Below are positions 43,493 to 52,177 of a stretch of DNA of 64,000 bases, piece by piece. Origin of the DNA: Lichenicoccus sp965213775. Its GTDB lineage: Bacteria; Pseudomonadota; Alphaproteobacteria; Acetobacterales; Acetobacteraceae. The stretch covers positions 868,001-932,000 of the forward strand of contig CBDCAC010000004.1 of the NCBI GenBank assembly GCA_965213775.1, read 5' to 3'. Both the position numbers and the translations under genes were made by a program. The notes below the pieces were generated by a model. The model was not told where the DNA came from, searched no databases, and saw only the letters and a list, made by a program, of their open reading frames with translations. Each line of letters begins with the position of its first letter. Positions within the stretch are counted from its first letter, which is position 1.

Positions 43493-45159
43493 ATGAACCG
43501 CCGCGACAACGCCCGCATGATCCGCTCGCCTCGCGGGCCGACCCTGTCGGCGCGCAGCTGGCTGACCGAGGCGCCGATGCGCATGCTGATGAACAACCTC
43601 GATCCGGATGTCGCCGAGCGCCCGGAAGAGCTGGTGGTCTATGGCGGAATCGGCCGCGCTGCCAGGGACTGGAACAGCTTCGACCGCATCGTCGAGACCC
43701 TGCGTCGGCTGGAGGAGGATCAGACCCTGCTGGTCCAGTCCGGCAAGCCTGTCGGCGTGTTCCGCACCCACCCCGACGCGCCTCGTGTGCTGATCGCCAA
43801 CTCCAACCTGGTGCCGCACTGGGCGACCTGGGAGCATTTCAACGTGCTCGATCGGCTCGGCCTGATGATGTACGGCCAGATGACGGCCGGCTCCTGGATC
43901 TATATCGGCACCCAGGGGATCGTGCAGGGCACCTATGAGACCTTCGTCGAGATGGCGCGGCGGCACTATGACGGCTATGCCCGCGGCCGCTGGATCCTGA
44001 CGGCAAACCTCGGCGGCATGGGTGGCGCGCAGCCGTTGGCCGCCGTGATGGCAGGGTTCTCCTGCCTGGTCATCGAATGCCAGCCCAGCCGGATCGAGAT
44101 GCGGCTCCGGACGCGCTATCTCGACCGTCAGGCGGGCAGTCTTGATGAGGCGTTGGCGATGATCGAGACGGCGCGGCAGGACGGTCGGCCCGTCTCGATC
44201 GGGCTGCTGGGCAATGCCGCCGAGATGTTCCCCGAGCTGATCCGACGTGGCGTGCGTCCCGACTGCGTCACCGACCAGACCTCGGCGCATGACCCGCTGA
44301 ACGGCTACCTCCCGGCCGGCTGGACCGTGGCTGAGTGGGAGGACCGGCGGACGCGTGATCCGGCGGGTGTCGAGGAGGCCGCCAAACGCTCGATGGCCGT
44401 ACAGGTGGAGGCGATGCTGCGCTTCCACGCCGATGGCGTGCCGACGGTCGACTACGGCAACAATATCCGGCAGCGTGCGAGAGAGATGGGCGTCGCCAAT
44501 GCGTTCGATTTCCCAGGCTTCGTTCCGGCCTATATCCGCCCCCTGTTCTGCCGCGGCGTCGGGCCGTTCCGCTGGGCGGCGCTGTCGGGCGATCCGGAGA
44601 ACATCTACCGCACCGACCGGAAGGTAAAGAAGCTGCTGCCGGACGATGCGCACCTGCATCACTGGCTCGACATGGCGCGCGAGCGGATCAGCTTCCAGGG
44701 CCTGCCCGCGCGTATCTGCTGGGTCGGACTCGGCGACCGTCACCGGCTCGGGCTGGCTTTCAACGAGATGGTCGCCGATGGAGAGCTCGGCGCGCCGGTG
44801 GTGATCGGGCGGGACCATCTCGATTCCGGTTCCGTCGCCAGTCCGAACCGGGAGACGGAGGCGATGCTGGACGGCTCCGATGCGGTCTCCGACTGGCCGT
44901 TGCTGAACGCGCTGCTGAACACCGCTTCGGGCGCCACCTGGGTGTCGCTGCATCACGGCGGCGGGTCGGCATGGGCTTCTCGCAGCATGCCGGCATGGTG
45001 GTGGTCTGCGACGGCACGCCGGCGGCGGCGGCGCGGATCGGCCGGGTGCTTTGGAACGACCCCGGCACCGGCGTGATGCGTCACGCCGACGGTGGATATC
45101 GGTCGGCGATCGACTGCGCGCGCGAGCAGGGCCTGGATCTCCCCGGCATCCTGGAATGA
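43493..45159 (+). pseudogene. hutU: Urocanate hydratase with a single-base frameshift near the C-terminus
   Basis: From the ATG at 43493 (AAGGAA upstream) the frame covers most of urocanase: YGGIGRAARDWNSFDRIVET, WATWEHFNVLDRLGLMMYGQ, MTAGSWIYIGTQGIVQGTYE, NLGGMGGAQPLAAVMAGFSC and DQTSAHDPLNGYLPAGW. At about 44965 the run GGCGGCGGG is one G short of the expected sequence. The next frame gives GMGFSQHAGMVVVCDGTPAA and GTGVMRHADGGYRSAIDCAR to the stop at 45159, completing a normal length of about 555 residues. HutU converts urocanate to imidazolone-propionate using NAD. The lesion could be an assembly error. Confidence 0.85.
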
Positions 45160-45332
45160 ACGAACCGGTTCCGGACCTGGAGCTGGCGGCCGGCCGGTTC
45201 CGTGTATTGCACGACGACAGCCGTGACGGCGCCGGGGTCACGCGAGACGCCTACGGTCCGGGCGAGCAGCGTGCCCATGACCGGATCATGCCGAGGGACG
45301 ACGGCTCGGGCTCGAGCATGGGGGTCCGGTAG
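45156..45332 (+). pseudogene. N-terminal fragment of an M20-type amidohydrolase
   Basis: The ATG at 45156 overlaps the hutU stop. The frame reads VPDLELAAGRFRVLHDDSRD then GAGVTRDAYGPGEQRAHDRI, resembling the N-terminus of Zn-dependent N-carbamoyl-amino-acid hydrolases and allantoate amidohydrolases ('GVTR-AYGPGE--AHD'). It then degenerates and stops after 58 codons. Coupling to hutU suggests it was once part of the hut operon; the rest was probably lost around the arrival of the IS630 element 50 bases downstream. Confidence 0.5.
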
Positions 45333-45381
45333 CAGCGGAACCGAAAGTGCATTTCAGACAGATTCTGCTCCACAAGATCTA

Positions 45382-46434
45382 GAGCAGATCCCGACCGAAC
45401 TGATTCAAGGCTTTTGCCCGGCTCGGGGGTAATCTGATTCAAGCTGCTGGCTGGGGTTGGAGGCCAGCGGCGATGGCGAGAACCCTGTCGAAGGACCTAC
45501 GTGGCCGTGTGATCGCGGCGGTGGAGGGCGGAGCGTCGCGGCGAGCTGCGGCCGAGCGGTTCGGCATCGGCGTGGCAACTGCGATCCGTTGGGTGCGGAT
45601 GTTCCGTGTCACGGGCATGGTCTCGGCCCAGCCCAAGGGCGGGGGCCTGCGTTCGCATCGCATCGAGGTGTTCCGGGACGTGGTGCTGGGCGCGATCGAG
45701 GCGCAGAAGGACATCACGCTGGCTGAGCTCGCCATCCTGCTCCAGCGTGAGCACGGAGCTTCCTTCGCGATCAGCACGGTGCACCGCCACCTGGTTCGTC
45801 ACCGAATCACGCTCAAAAAAAGCCGCGCACGCCGCCGAGCAGGACAGGCCGGACGTGGCGCGCAGGCGACAGGCCTGGTTCGACGCACAGCCTGACCTTG
45901 ATCCCGCACGTCTGGTGTTCATCGACGAGACCGGCGCCAACACCAAGATGACGCGCCTGCGGGGCCGGGCACCGGGTGGCCAGCGCTGCCGGGCAGCCGT
46001 GCCGCACGGGCATTGGAAAACTACGACCTTCGTGGGTGCCCTGCGGCTGGGCGGCATGACAGCGCCGATGGTGCTGGACGGCCCGATGAACGGTCCAGCC
46101 TTCCTGGCCTACGTCGAGCAGGTGCTGGCACCCACGCTCAAGCGCGGCGACACGGTGATCGTGGACAACCTGCCCGCCCACAAGGTCGCAGGCGTGCGGG
46201 ACGCCATCGTAGCCCGAGGAGCCCGCCTGCGCTTGCTCCCACCCTACTCGCCCGACTTCAATCCAATCGAGAACGCCTTCAGCAAGCTCAAGGCGCTGCT
46301 CCGCCGTGCCGCGGCCCGAACCATCCCAGACCTCTGGACCGCCATTGCCGACGCGCTCCCGCAGTTCACGTCCACGGAGTGCGCCAACTACTTCACCGCC
46401 CGCGGCTATGAACCGGAATGAACGGAATCTGCTC
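45382..46434 (+). mobile_element. IS630-family insertion sequence (1,053 bp)
   Basis: The element begins GAGCAGATCCCG and ends with the inverted CGGAATCTGCTC. It is flanked on both sides by TA (45380-45381 and 46435-46436), the target duplicated by IS630/Tc1 elements. It carries one transposase in two overlapping frames. Confidence 0.85.
45473..46421 (+). CDS. IS630-family transposase read across a frameshift
   Basis: The first frame (45473-45895) is a helix-turn-helix region: SKDLRGRVIAAVEGGASRRA, AAERFGIGVATAIRWVRMFR and REHGASFAISTVHRHLVRHR. The second frame contains the DDE core: LVFIDETGANTKMTRLRGRA, VIVDNLPAHKVAGVRDAIVA and LPPYSPDFNPIENAFSKLKA, to the stop at 46421. The frames meet at a run of seven A (45815-45821) and differ by +1. 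IS630 elements often use slippage for this, so a programmed shift is likely, though a simple mutation in the A-run cannot be excluded. Confidence 0.82.
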
Positions 46435-46506
46435 TAAGCTGCCAAAATACTCGCCCTGACGTGACGGCTCACCCAACGTGAGTGGCCGTGGGCCAATTCA
46501 CCGCCT

Positions 46507-49368
46507 CTAGAAGCGGGCGGAAACCGTGAAGGTAACCGCTGCTGGTTCACCCGCGATACCGTTGGCAAATGAAGGGCCACTATAGGGACTGATCGACTCT
46601 CCCTTGAACGGGCCGCTGGTGAAGTTGCCCTGAGTGGAAGGGGCTACCTGTCGATATAGATACTGGAAATAGTGCGTGTTGAACATGTTGATGATATTCA
46701 GGTCGAAGCTTAGCTGCTTCAACGGGCCGGCGCTCCATATCGGTAGTTTATAGTTCATGTCAAGGTTGAAGGTGGCGAACGGAGAGATCCCGCCGTTCGG
46801 GTCATAGGTCGTGGCTCCGGCCGTCGCGCTGTAGTAGTTATACGTTCCAGGTGCTCCGACGCCGGCTATCGGCCCCACGTTTTGCAGGCCGGTCAGGTCG
46901 TAGGTGGTTGCCTGCTTGCCGGTGTACTGGCCTTCGAATCGAATGTTGAGCTCGTCGTTGCGGATGCCAACGTTCCTCCTGTTGTAATCGACGCCGAATG
47001 TAGAAAGCCAGTCCGGAACACCGGTGACCGGCGTCCCTCTGACCACGACGCCGAACTGGTCCTCTTGCACCGACGCGTAGCCGAAAGTCGTGGCGAGATA
47101 TTTTGCCAAGGTATGGGAGACGTTGCCAAACAGCTGCCACCGCGGAGTAGCTTGCCAGATTGCCGAGGCCTCAAAACCCTTGAACTCGCGTTGGCCGTTA
47201 TTCGAGTAGAAGGCTTCGCCCGCCATCGGACCGAATTCGTAGGAGAAATAGCCGAAGTCCCGCTCAACGTGCTGATAGAAATAGTCCAGAGACAAGACCA
47301 GATTATCCCTGTTGTATTTCACACCGCCTTCATACAGATGAACGATGGAAGCATTGGGTGGACTTCCGATCAGGTTCGGTCCGAAGTCTGTCACCGGCGC
47401 GAAGAGCGCCGAGTTTCCTGCGCTCGCGTAGAACGACACGCCTCGCGCTGCCGGAAGGATACGATCGAGATCGTACGATACGTTGATGAAAGGCAGATAT
47501 TCCCGATCCCACTTGTGAGCCTTATAGCTGCCGAACTCGCAAGGGTTTCCGGCCTGACAATAGGGCGTCGCAAGCAAGCTCGCGGACGGCGTGCCGCCAA
47601 AGATCTTGCTGCCGAGATCGCTGGAGTCCGTGCCTTCGATCGTCAGTCCCGGCGTGACATGCAGAGTGTTGTAGAGAAAATCCACCTTGTCCTGGAGGTA
47701 GCCCTGGTAGATGGTCCTCTGAAAGCCTCCGTCATAGCCGCCGGTCGACCCGATCACGGTGGACCAGATCTCGTTCTGTGGCAGTTGTGGAACGTTCGGG
47801 TAGACGCTCGCATAGGCGTGTGAAGCCGGTTGGGTTTCCTTCGCGACCAGGCCGCCTATCTTGATCGTGTTCAGGATTCCGAGAAACGCCGGAGGCGTGA
47901 CGGTAAGGCGAGGCTGGAACCCGTAAGTGTCGTTGTGCGTCGAGTTCTGCTGGGCGTTGTAGCCGCAGGGACTTGGCTGACCCGCCGCAAGATATTCTGC
48001 CTGCAATCCAGCCGGGCATCCTGCCGAGGATGCCGTGTAGGGATAAGCCTGCGGATCGTAGAAGATGTTGCCGCGACCGTACAGACCCTGCTCCGCGTAA
48101 CCTGCGGGTGTTTGGCTGAATGGTGATGATAGACCGACCGTGACGGAACCAGGCTGCCCGTCGGGACCGAAGATAGTCGGGTTGCCATAGCTGGTGGTGT
48201 TCGAATCCGAGTTCAGGTAAAACAGGCTCAGCCCGGCCGTGACATAATCGTTGATGTAGGTGTCGTCTTTCAATATCACGGTCAGGTAATCGTCGTTCTG
48301 TCGTTGGAATACGTCCGCAGGCGAGTAGTTGCTGAACATCCCGTATTTTTGCAGGAACGGTAGAGGTACGGGCTCCGGAAGTGTCAGGCCGCTCCCGGTG
48401 TTGTAGTTCAGGGTCGCTTGGAACAACGACAGGCCTTGGCTGTAAGGCTTGTCGAACGCATATTCCATGCTGTTGTATCGGGCGGAAGTGTAGTCGATAA
48501 AGCCGTTGGTCTGCAGGTTGGAGTATTTCAACATCATCTTCGGCGCGTCCACGCCGCTGCCGAGCGGACCGTCCATGCGGCCTGAGTTGACATCGAAACC
48601 CTCGTCCCAGGTGCCGAATGAGCCGACTGAACCGAACAGGTCGGCGTGCGCGTCGTTGCTTGGTCTGAGGCTGGTATAGGCGATCGTGCCGCCGATCGTG
48701 CCGAAAGTGCTTTTGTCGGGGTAGGCGACGCCGGGGTAAATCGAGACCCCGCCGATCTGGTCCAGGTTGAAGTGGCCGCCCAGGAGGTTCTGAAGATAGT
48801 TGCCGCCACCGCCGCTCAGCAGGTCCTGCATCGGAACGCCATCTAGCGTCTGCGCTGTCTCTAACCCTCGTGCGCCGCGGATTGTCAGGACGGGCTCGTT
48901 CTCGCCGATGCCCTGCTGATAGACGTAGACCGACGGTGCAGCTCTCAGGAGCGTCGCGACACTCCCCTGCACACCGACTTGGGAGATCTGTGCCGCACCT
49001 AGCTCCGTTACGGCGCTCGGCGAGTTCTGCTCCCTCACGAGTCGCCGCCGCGCCTTGACCGTGATGTTCTCGCTATTACCGGCGGTGTTGCCGTTCTGCG
49101 TATCGGGTGCTCGGTCATGCGCATTCTGCGGGACGCCGGATGGCGCCACCTCGGCGGGAACTTGCGCTTGGGCGGCGCCGGTGGCGACGATCGCAGCCAG
49201 CGCCCCTGCAGCGCTCAGTGAGCGGCGGTCGCGGCCGTGGAGTTGGTTCAAAACCAACAGGACGCATCTCCTGGATGTCGCATGCTCGAACTTCCGCATT
49301 CCGCTCTCCATGGATCTCGCCAGCCAAGCTTCCATCTTCAAACCGACACGTAAACAAAAAAATTTCAC
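46507..49368 (-). CDS. TonB-dependent outer-membrane receptor
   Basis: An intact receptor of up to 953 residues. A signal peptide ending GAAQAQ is followed by SENITVKARR (TonB-box position). The plug domain has SVATLLRAAPSVYVYQQG, PVLTIRGARGLETAQTLDGV and IGGVSIYPGVAYPDKSTFG; the barrel ends AAVTFTVSARF. Asn-, Tyr- and Thr-rich strands and a lower GC content than its neighbours are noticeable. Several ATGs precede the signal peptide (49368, 49314 region, others); the first is given but a shorter form is likely. The ligand is unknown: the gene stands alone, divergent from a small secreted protein. Confidence 0.87.
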   Translation of the reverse strand: MKFFCLRVGLKMEAWLARSMESGMRKFEHATSRRCVLLVLNQLHGRDRRSLSAAGALAAIVATGAAQAQVPAEVAPSGVPQNAHDRAPDTQNGNTAGNSENITVKARRRLVREQNSPSAVTELGAAQISQVGVQGSVATLLRAAPSVYVYQQGIGENEPVLTIRGARGLETAQTLDGVPMQDLLSGGGGNYLQNLLGGHFNLDQIGGVSIYPGVAYPDKSTFGTIGGTIAYTSLRPSNDAHADLFGSVGSFGTWDEGFDVNSGRMDGPLGSGVDAPKMMLKYSNLQTNGFIDYTSARYNSMEYAFDKPYSQGLSLFQATLNYNTGSGLTLPEPVPLPFLQKYGMFSNYSPADVFQRQNDDYLTVILKDDTYINDYVTAGLSLFYLNSDSNTTSYGNPTIFGPDGQPGSVTVGLSSPFSQTPAGYAEQGLYGRGNIFYDPQAYPYTASSAGCPAGLQAEYLAAGQPSPCGYNAQQNSTHNDTYGFQPRLTVTPPAFLGILNTIKIGGLVAKETQPASHAYASVYPNVPQLPQNEIWSTVIGSTGGYDGGFQRTIYQGYLQDKVDFLYNTLHVTPGLTIEGTDSSDLGSKIFGGTPSASLLATPYCQAGNPCEFGSYKAHKWDREYLPFINVSYDLDRILPAARGVSFYASAGNSALFAPVTDFGPNLIGSPPNASIVHLYEGGVKYNRDNLVLSLDYFYQHVERDFGYFSYEFGPMAGEAFYSNNGQREFKGFEASAIWQATPRWQLFGNVSHTLAKYLATTFGYASVQEDQFGVVVRGTPVTGVPDWLSTFGVDYNRRNVGIRNDELNIRFEGQYTGKQATTYDLTGLQNVGPIAGVGAPGTYNYYSATAGATTYDPNGGISPFATFNLDMNYKLPIWSAGPLKQLSFDLNIINMFNTHYFQYLYRQVAPSTQGNFTSGPFKGESISPYSGPSFANGIAGEPAAVTFTVSARF

Positions 49369-49436
49369 TCATGTATAAATTATTTGACTGAGCCGGAGCG
49401 GCGGATCACTCTGATGTTCGCTCCATCGGGATCGGC

Positions 49437-49931
49437 ATGATGCGCGACTTTTCCTTCAGATCCTTCGGACGACGCGCTTCGCTCGTAGCGATCGGGCTCA
49501 TGTCGTCGTTGAGTGGCAGTTTCGTGGCGACATCGGCGCAGGCAGCCGCGGATCTCGATCCGGTTCGCGGTGGGATCAGTCAATCTCTGATGAACAGTGC
49601 CGTCGAATGGTCCAAGAACGATCTGGACGGGTTCATGGACAGCTACGAGGACTCGCCGGAGACAACCTACGTGACGGCCCACAGGCTGGTGCGCGGTTTC
49701 GGCGCGATCAAGGCCATGTATGCCTCCCGTTTCGGCGGCAAGAAGTCGCTAGGAAGCTTGTCGTTCACGCTCGAGGAGGTCCGGCCGCTCGGGAGCGGAT
49801 TTGCGCTGGCGATCGGACGATACGAGCTGATACGCGTCGGTCTCCCCGAACCTGCTTCGGGGATCTTCACCCTCGTGTTTCATCATACGCAGGCAGGCTG
49901 GAAGATCGTGTCCGACCACACCTCATCATGA
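49437..49931 (+). CDS. Exported NTF2/SnoaL-like (DUF4440-type) protein
   Basis: A 164-residue protein with a signal peptide (GRRASLVAIGLMSSLSG, ending SAQAA) and a compact NTF2-fold domain: AVEWSKNDLDGFMDSYEDSP, RLVRGFGAIKAMYASRFGGK, GFALAIGRYELIR and GIFTLVFHHTQAGWKIVSDH. This is the DUF4440 'W-xxx-D-DGFMxxY' pattern. Such proteins bind small ligands or act as isomerase-like enzymes in the periplasm. The ATG at 49437 was chosen; a second ATG is adjacent. It is divergent from the TonB receptor with 68 bases between, so co-regulation is possible. Confidence 0.78.
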   Translation: MMRDFSFRSFGRRASLVAIGLMSSLSGSFVATSAQAAADLDPVRGGISQSLMNSAVEWSKNDLDGFMDSYEDSPETTYVTAHRLVRGFGAIKAMYASRFGGKKSLGSLSFTLEEVRPLGSGFALAIGRYELIRVGLPEPASGIFTLVFHHTQAGWKIVSDHTSS

Positions 49932-50109
49932 GGGCGGTCGATGCCGACGGGCTGCCGAGATCTTGTGAGAGGTTGACTTGGTCTGCTAGGAGACGGCGTG
50001 TCGGCGACGCCACGCTGTCACATCATTACCGAGGCGAGGCTGCGAAGGGTGCTCGCAGGCATGTCCGGAGCAGCGCTCCCCGAGTGGACGGCCTCCGATC
50101 TGGTCCGAG

Positions 50110-50853
50110 GTGGCCCAGCGGCGCGACAATCTTGGGAACTGGCCGATCTTGTCTACATCAAGCCGCCGATTCGGAGACGATGCTCCCAAAGTGGGTACGC
50201 TCATCCGTGCCAGACGGCACAAGATGGGTATGACGCTCCAGGCATTGGGCGACGCCGCGGGCGTCTCCGTCGGCTACCTCAGCATCATCGAGCGTGACCA
50301 GGCGACACCGTCGCTGGGCACCTTGGCCCAGATCGCACGGTATCTGGATGTTGATCTGGACTTCTTCGTCTCGATGCCGAGCGTGAAGAATGCGCTGACC
50401 CGTGCCGACGAGCGCGAGAGGTTTGCGGTGAGTGGATCATCAATCATCTATGAGCGTCTCGCTGCTGACTTTGCCGGCAACGTTCTCTCTTCCTTTATTC
50501 TCACCATACCGCCGGGCTATCGATCCGAGACGGTCAGCCACGAAGGCGAAGAGTTGCTGTTCATTCTCGAAGGATCGATTACGGACCGGCTGGATGACGA
50601 GGAGATGACCCTCTATGCCGGTGACAGCCTCCACTTTCGCGGCAACCGTCCCCATTCCTGGGCCAACCACACGAGTGTGCCCGCGCGAGTGCTGTGGACC
50701 GGCACCTTGCCCATCTTTCGTTCCCGGCTCGGCCGTTCGGTCGGTCCAGAGCTCGCGGACGGGATCGGTCGGCCGAAGGACGACAAGAAAGAGCCGAGCA
50801 AGACAGGACAAGGCGGCCCGAAGACCAGCATGAAGCCGGCATGGCGGCGATGA
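50110..50853 (+). CDS. XRE-family regulator with C-terminal cupin domain
   Basis: A regulator of up to 247 residues. The helix-turn-helix is LIRARRHKMGMTLQALGDAA, GVSVGYLSIIERDQATPSLG and TLAQIARYLDVDLDFFV. The cupin sensor follows with VSHEGEELLFILEGSITDRL, TLYAGDSLHFRGNRPHSWAN. Proteins of this layout (SutR/PuuR-like) often control amino-acid or amine catabolism next to them. The GTG at 50110 gives an N-terminal extension; a GTG at 50191 directly before the DNA-binding domain is an alternative start. The stop overlaps the ATG of an M24 peptidase, so the pair is translationally coupled and the peptidase is its likely target. Confidence 0.8.
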   Translation: MAQRRDNLGNWPILSTSSRRFGDDAPKVGTLIRARRHKMGMTLQALGDAAGVSVGYLSIIERDQATPSLGTLAQIARYLDVDLDFFVSMPSVKNALTRADERERFAVSGSSIIYERLAADFAGNVLSSFILTIPPGYRSETVSHEGEELLFILEGSITDRLDDEEMTLYAGDSLHFRGNRPHSWANHTSVPARVLWTGTLPIFRSRLGRSVGPELADGIGRPKDDKKEPSKTGQGGPKTSMKPAWRR

Positions 50854-51962
50854 GCCAGGAGCAGCGCCGGATTGCTCAGCTTCAGGGACGCATGCGGCAA
50901 AGCCAGATCGGTCTGGCTGTCATCGGCCCGACCTCCAACCTGTTGTGGCTGACGGGACTGAGGCCCCACGGCGACGAACGTCCGATGCTGCTGATCGTGG
51001 GTCCAAGCAAGGCGGGCCTCCTGATCCCGGCGGTAAACGCAGCCAGCCAGCGTGCCCAAACCGGCTTGCCCTTCTATAGCTGGTCGGACAGTGAGGGTCC
51101 GCTGGCGGCACTCCGGAAGCTGCTTGGCGACATCCTCCAACCTGAGCGAGGCGACCATGTGGCGCTGGACGAGGGCATGCGCGCTGGCTTCGCGTTGCTG
51201 ATCCTCGACGAGCTCGTCGGATGGGAGCGGACCGTGCTGAGCCTGCTGCTGGGACCGCTCCGTCTTCGTAAGGACGAGGCGGATTATGCCGGCCTGAAGG
51301 CGAGCGCGCGGCTCAATGACCGTGCGATGCGCGCGGCGTTCGCGAGCCTCAGGCCACGGGTCACGGGAACGGGAAGTGGCCGAGGCGGCGGCGAGCTTCT
51401 TTCGCAGCAACGATGCCCTCCCAGAGTCCGTGTCGGTATGTTTCCGCGAGAACGGGGCTTTTCCCCATCATCATTCCGGCCACAGGATCTTGCGCCCGAC
51501 GATTGCGTCCTGATCGATCTGTGCGGCCGCCGCGGGCTCTATCCCAGCGACATGACGCGGGTCGCCGCGATCGGTGATCCGCCGCCCTCTTTCCTGGAGA
51601 TCGTCGCACTGGTCGAACGCGCGCTCGGCGCAGCACTCGCAGCGGTACGTCCCGGTGCGCGAGCCTGCGAGATCGACCATGCGGCCCGCGATATCATCGG
51701 AAATGCCGGCTACGGGGCGTTCTTCGTGCATCGGACCGGCCATGGTCTTGGTCTCGACATCCATGAGCCGCCTTATATCGCAGCCGAATGCGATACCGTC
51801 ATAGAAGACGGAATGGCGTTCTCGATAGAGCCCGGAATCTATCTTGAAGGTCGGTTCGGCGTCCGGCTCGAGGAGTTGGTGATGGTGCGCGGCGGACGAG
51901 CAGAGATCCTGTCGGATCTGCCTCGGGAGACTGCGAGGTTGATCCCAGCCTTGCTTCGGTGA
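50850..51962 (+). CDS. M24-family peptidase (Xaa-Pro aminopeptidase/creatinase type) with a frame-garbled internal segment
   Basis: A 370-residue M24 peptidase with N-terminal creatinase-like domain (AVIGPTSNLLWLTGLRPHGD) and pita-bread domain. The metal ligands are readable: Asp in CVLIDLCG, Asp in YPSDMTRVA, His in HRTGHGLGLDIHEPPY, Glu in FSIEPGIYLEG and Glu in RLEELVMV. Between about 51360 and 51490 the main frame gives nonsense (GSGRGGGELLSQQ...), while the +1 frame gives the expected REVAEAAASFFRSND, FRENGAFPHHHSGHR. Two opposite indels therefore keep the frame open but scramble about 43 residues near the active site. The start ATG at 50850 overlaps the regulator's stop. Confidence 0.75.
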   Translation: MSQEQRRIAQLQGRMRQSQIGLAVIGPTSNLLWLTGLRPHGDERPMLLIVGPSKAGLLIPAVNAASQRAQTGLPFYSWSDSEGPLAALRKLLGDILQPERGDHVALDEGMRAGFALLILDELVGWERTVLSLLLGPLRLRKDEADYAGLKASARLNDRAMRAAFASLRPRVTGTGSGRGGGELLSQQRCPPRVRVGMFPRERGFSPSSFRPQDLAPDDCVLIDLCGRRGLYPSDMTRVAAIGDPPPSFLEIVALVERALGAALAAVRPGARACEIDHAARDIIGNAGYGAFFVHRTGHGLGLDIHEPPYIAAECDTVIEDGMAFSIEPGIYLEGRFGVRLEELVMVRGGRAEILSDLPRETARLIPALLR

Positions 51963-52177
51963 TCCGATTGTCTCAAATTCGCCTAGTCCCCGCGGTGGCC
52001 ACGGTCTGCGGGTCCAGTTTTTCCCCCGGCCTCTTCCGGCTTGCTCGGCGAGGTGCAGATGCTGCAGGAGGATCGGGAATTACCCGCGTTCCTGGATAAT
52101 GATTAGGCTTGGCTGATTACGCGGCTGCTTCTGATGGTAGCGCGTGGCTTTCCTCGAGTTGAGCCGGCGATCGTTGC

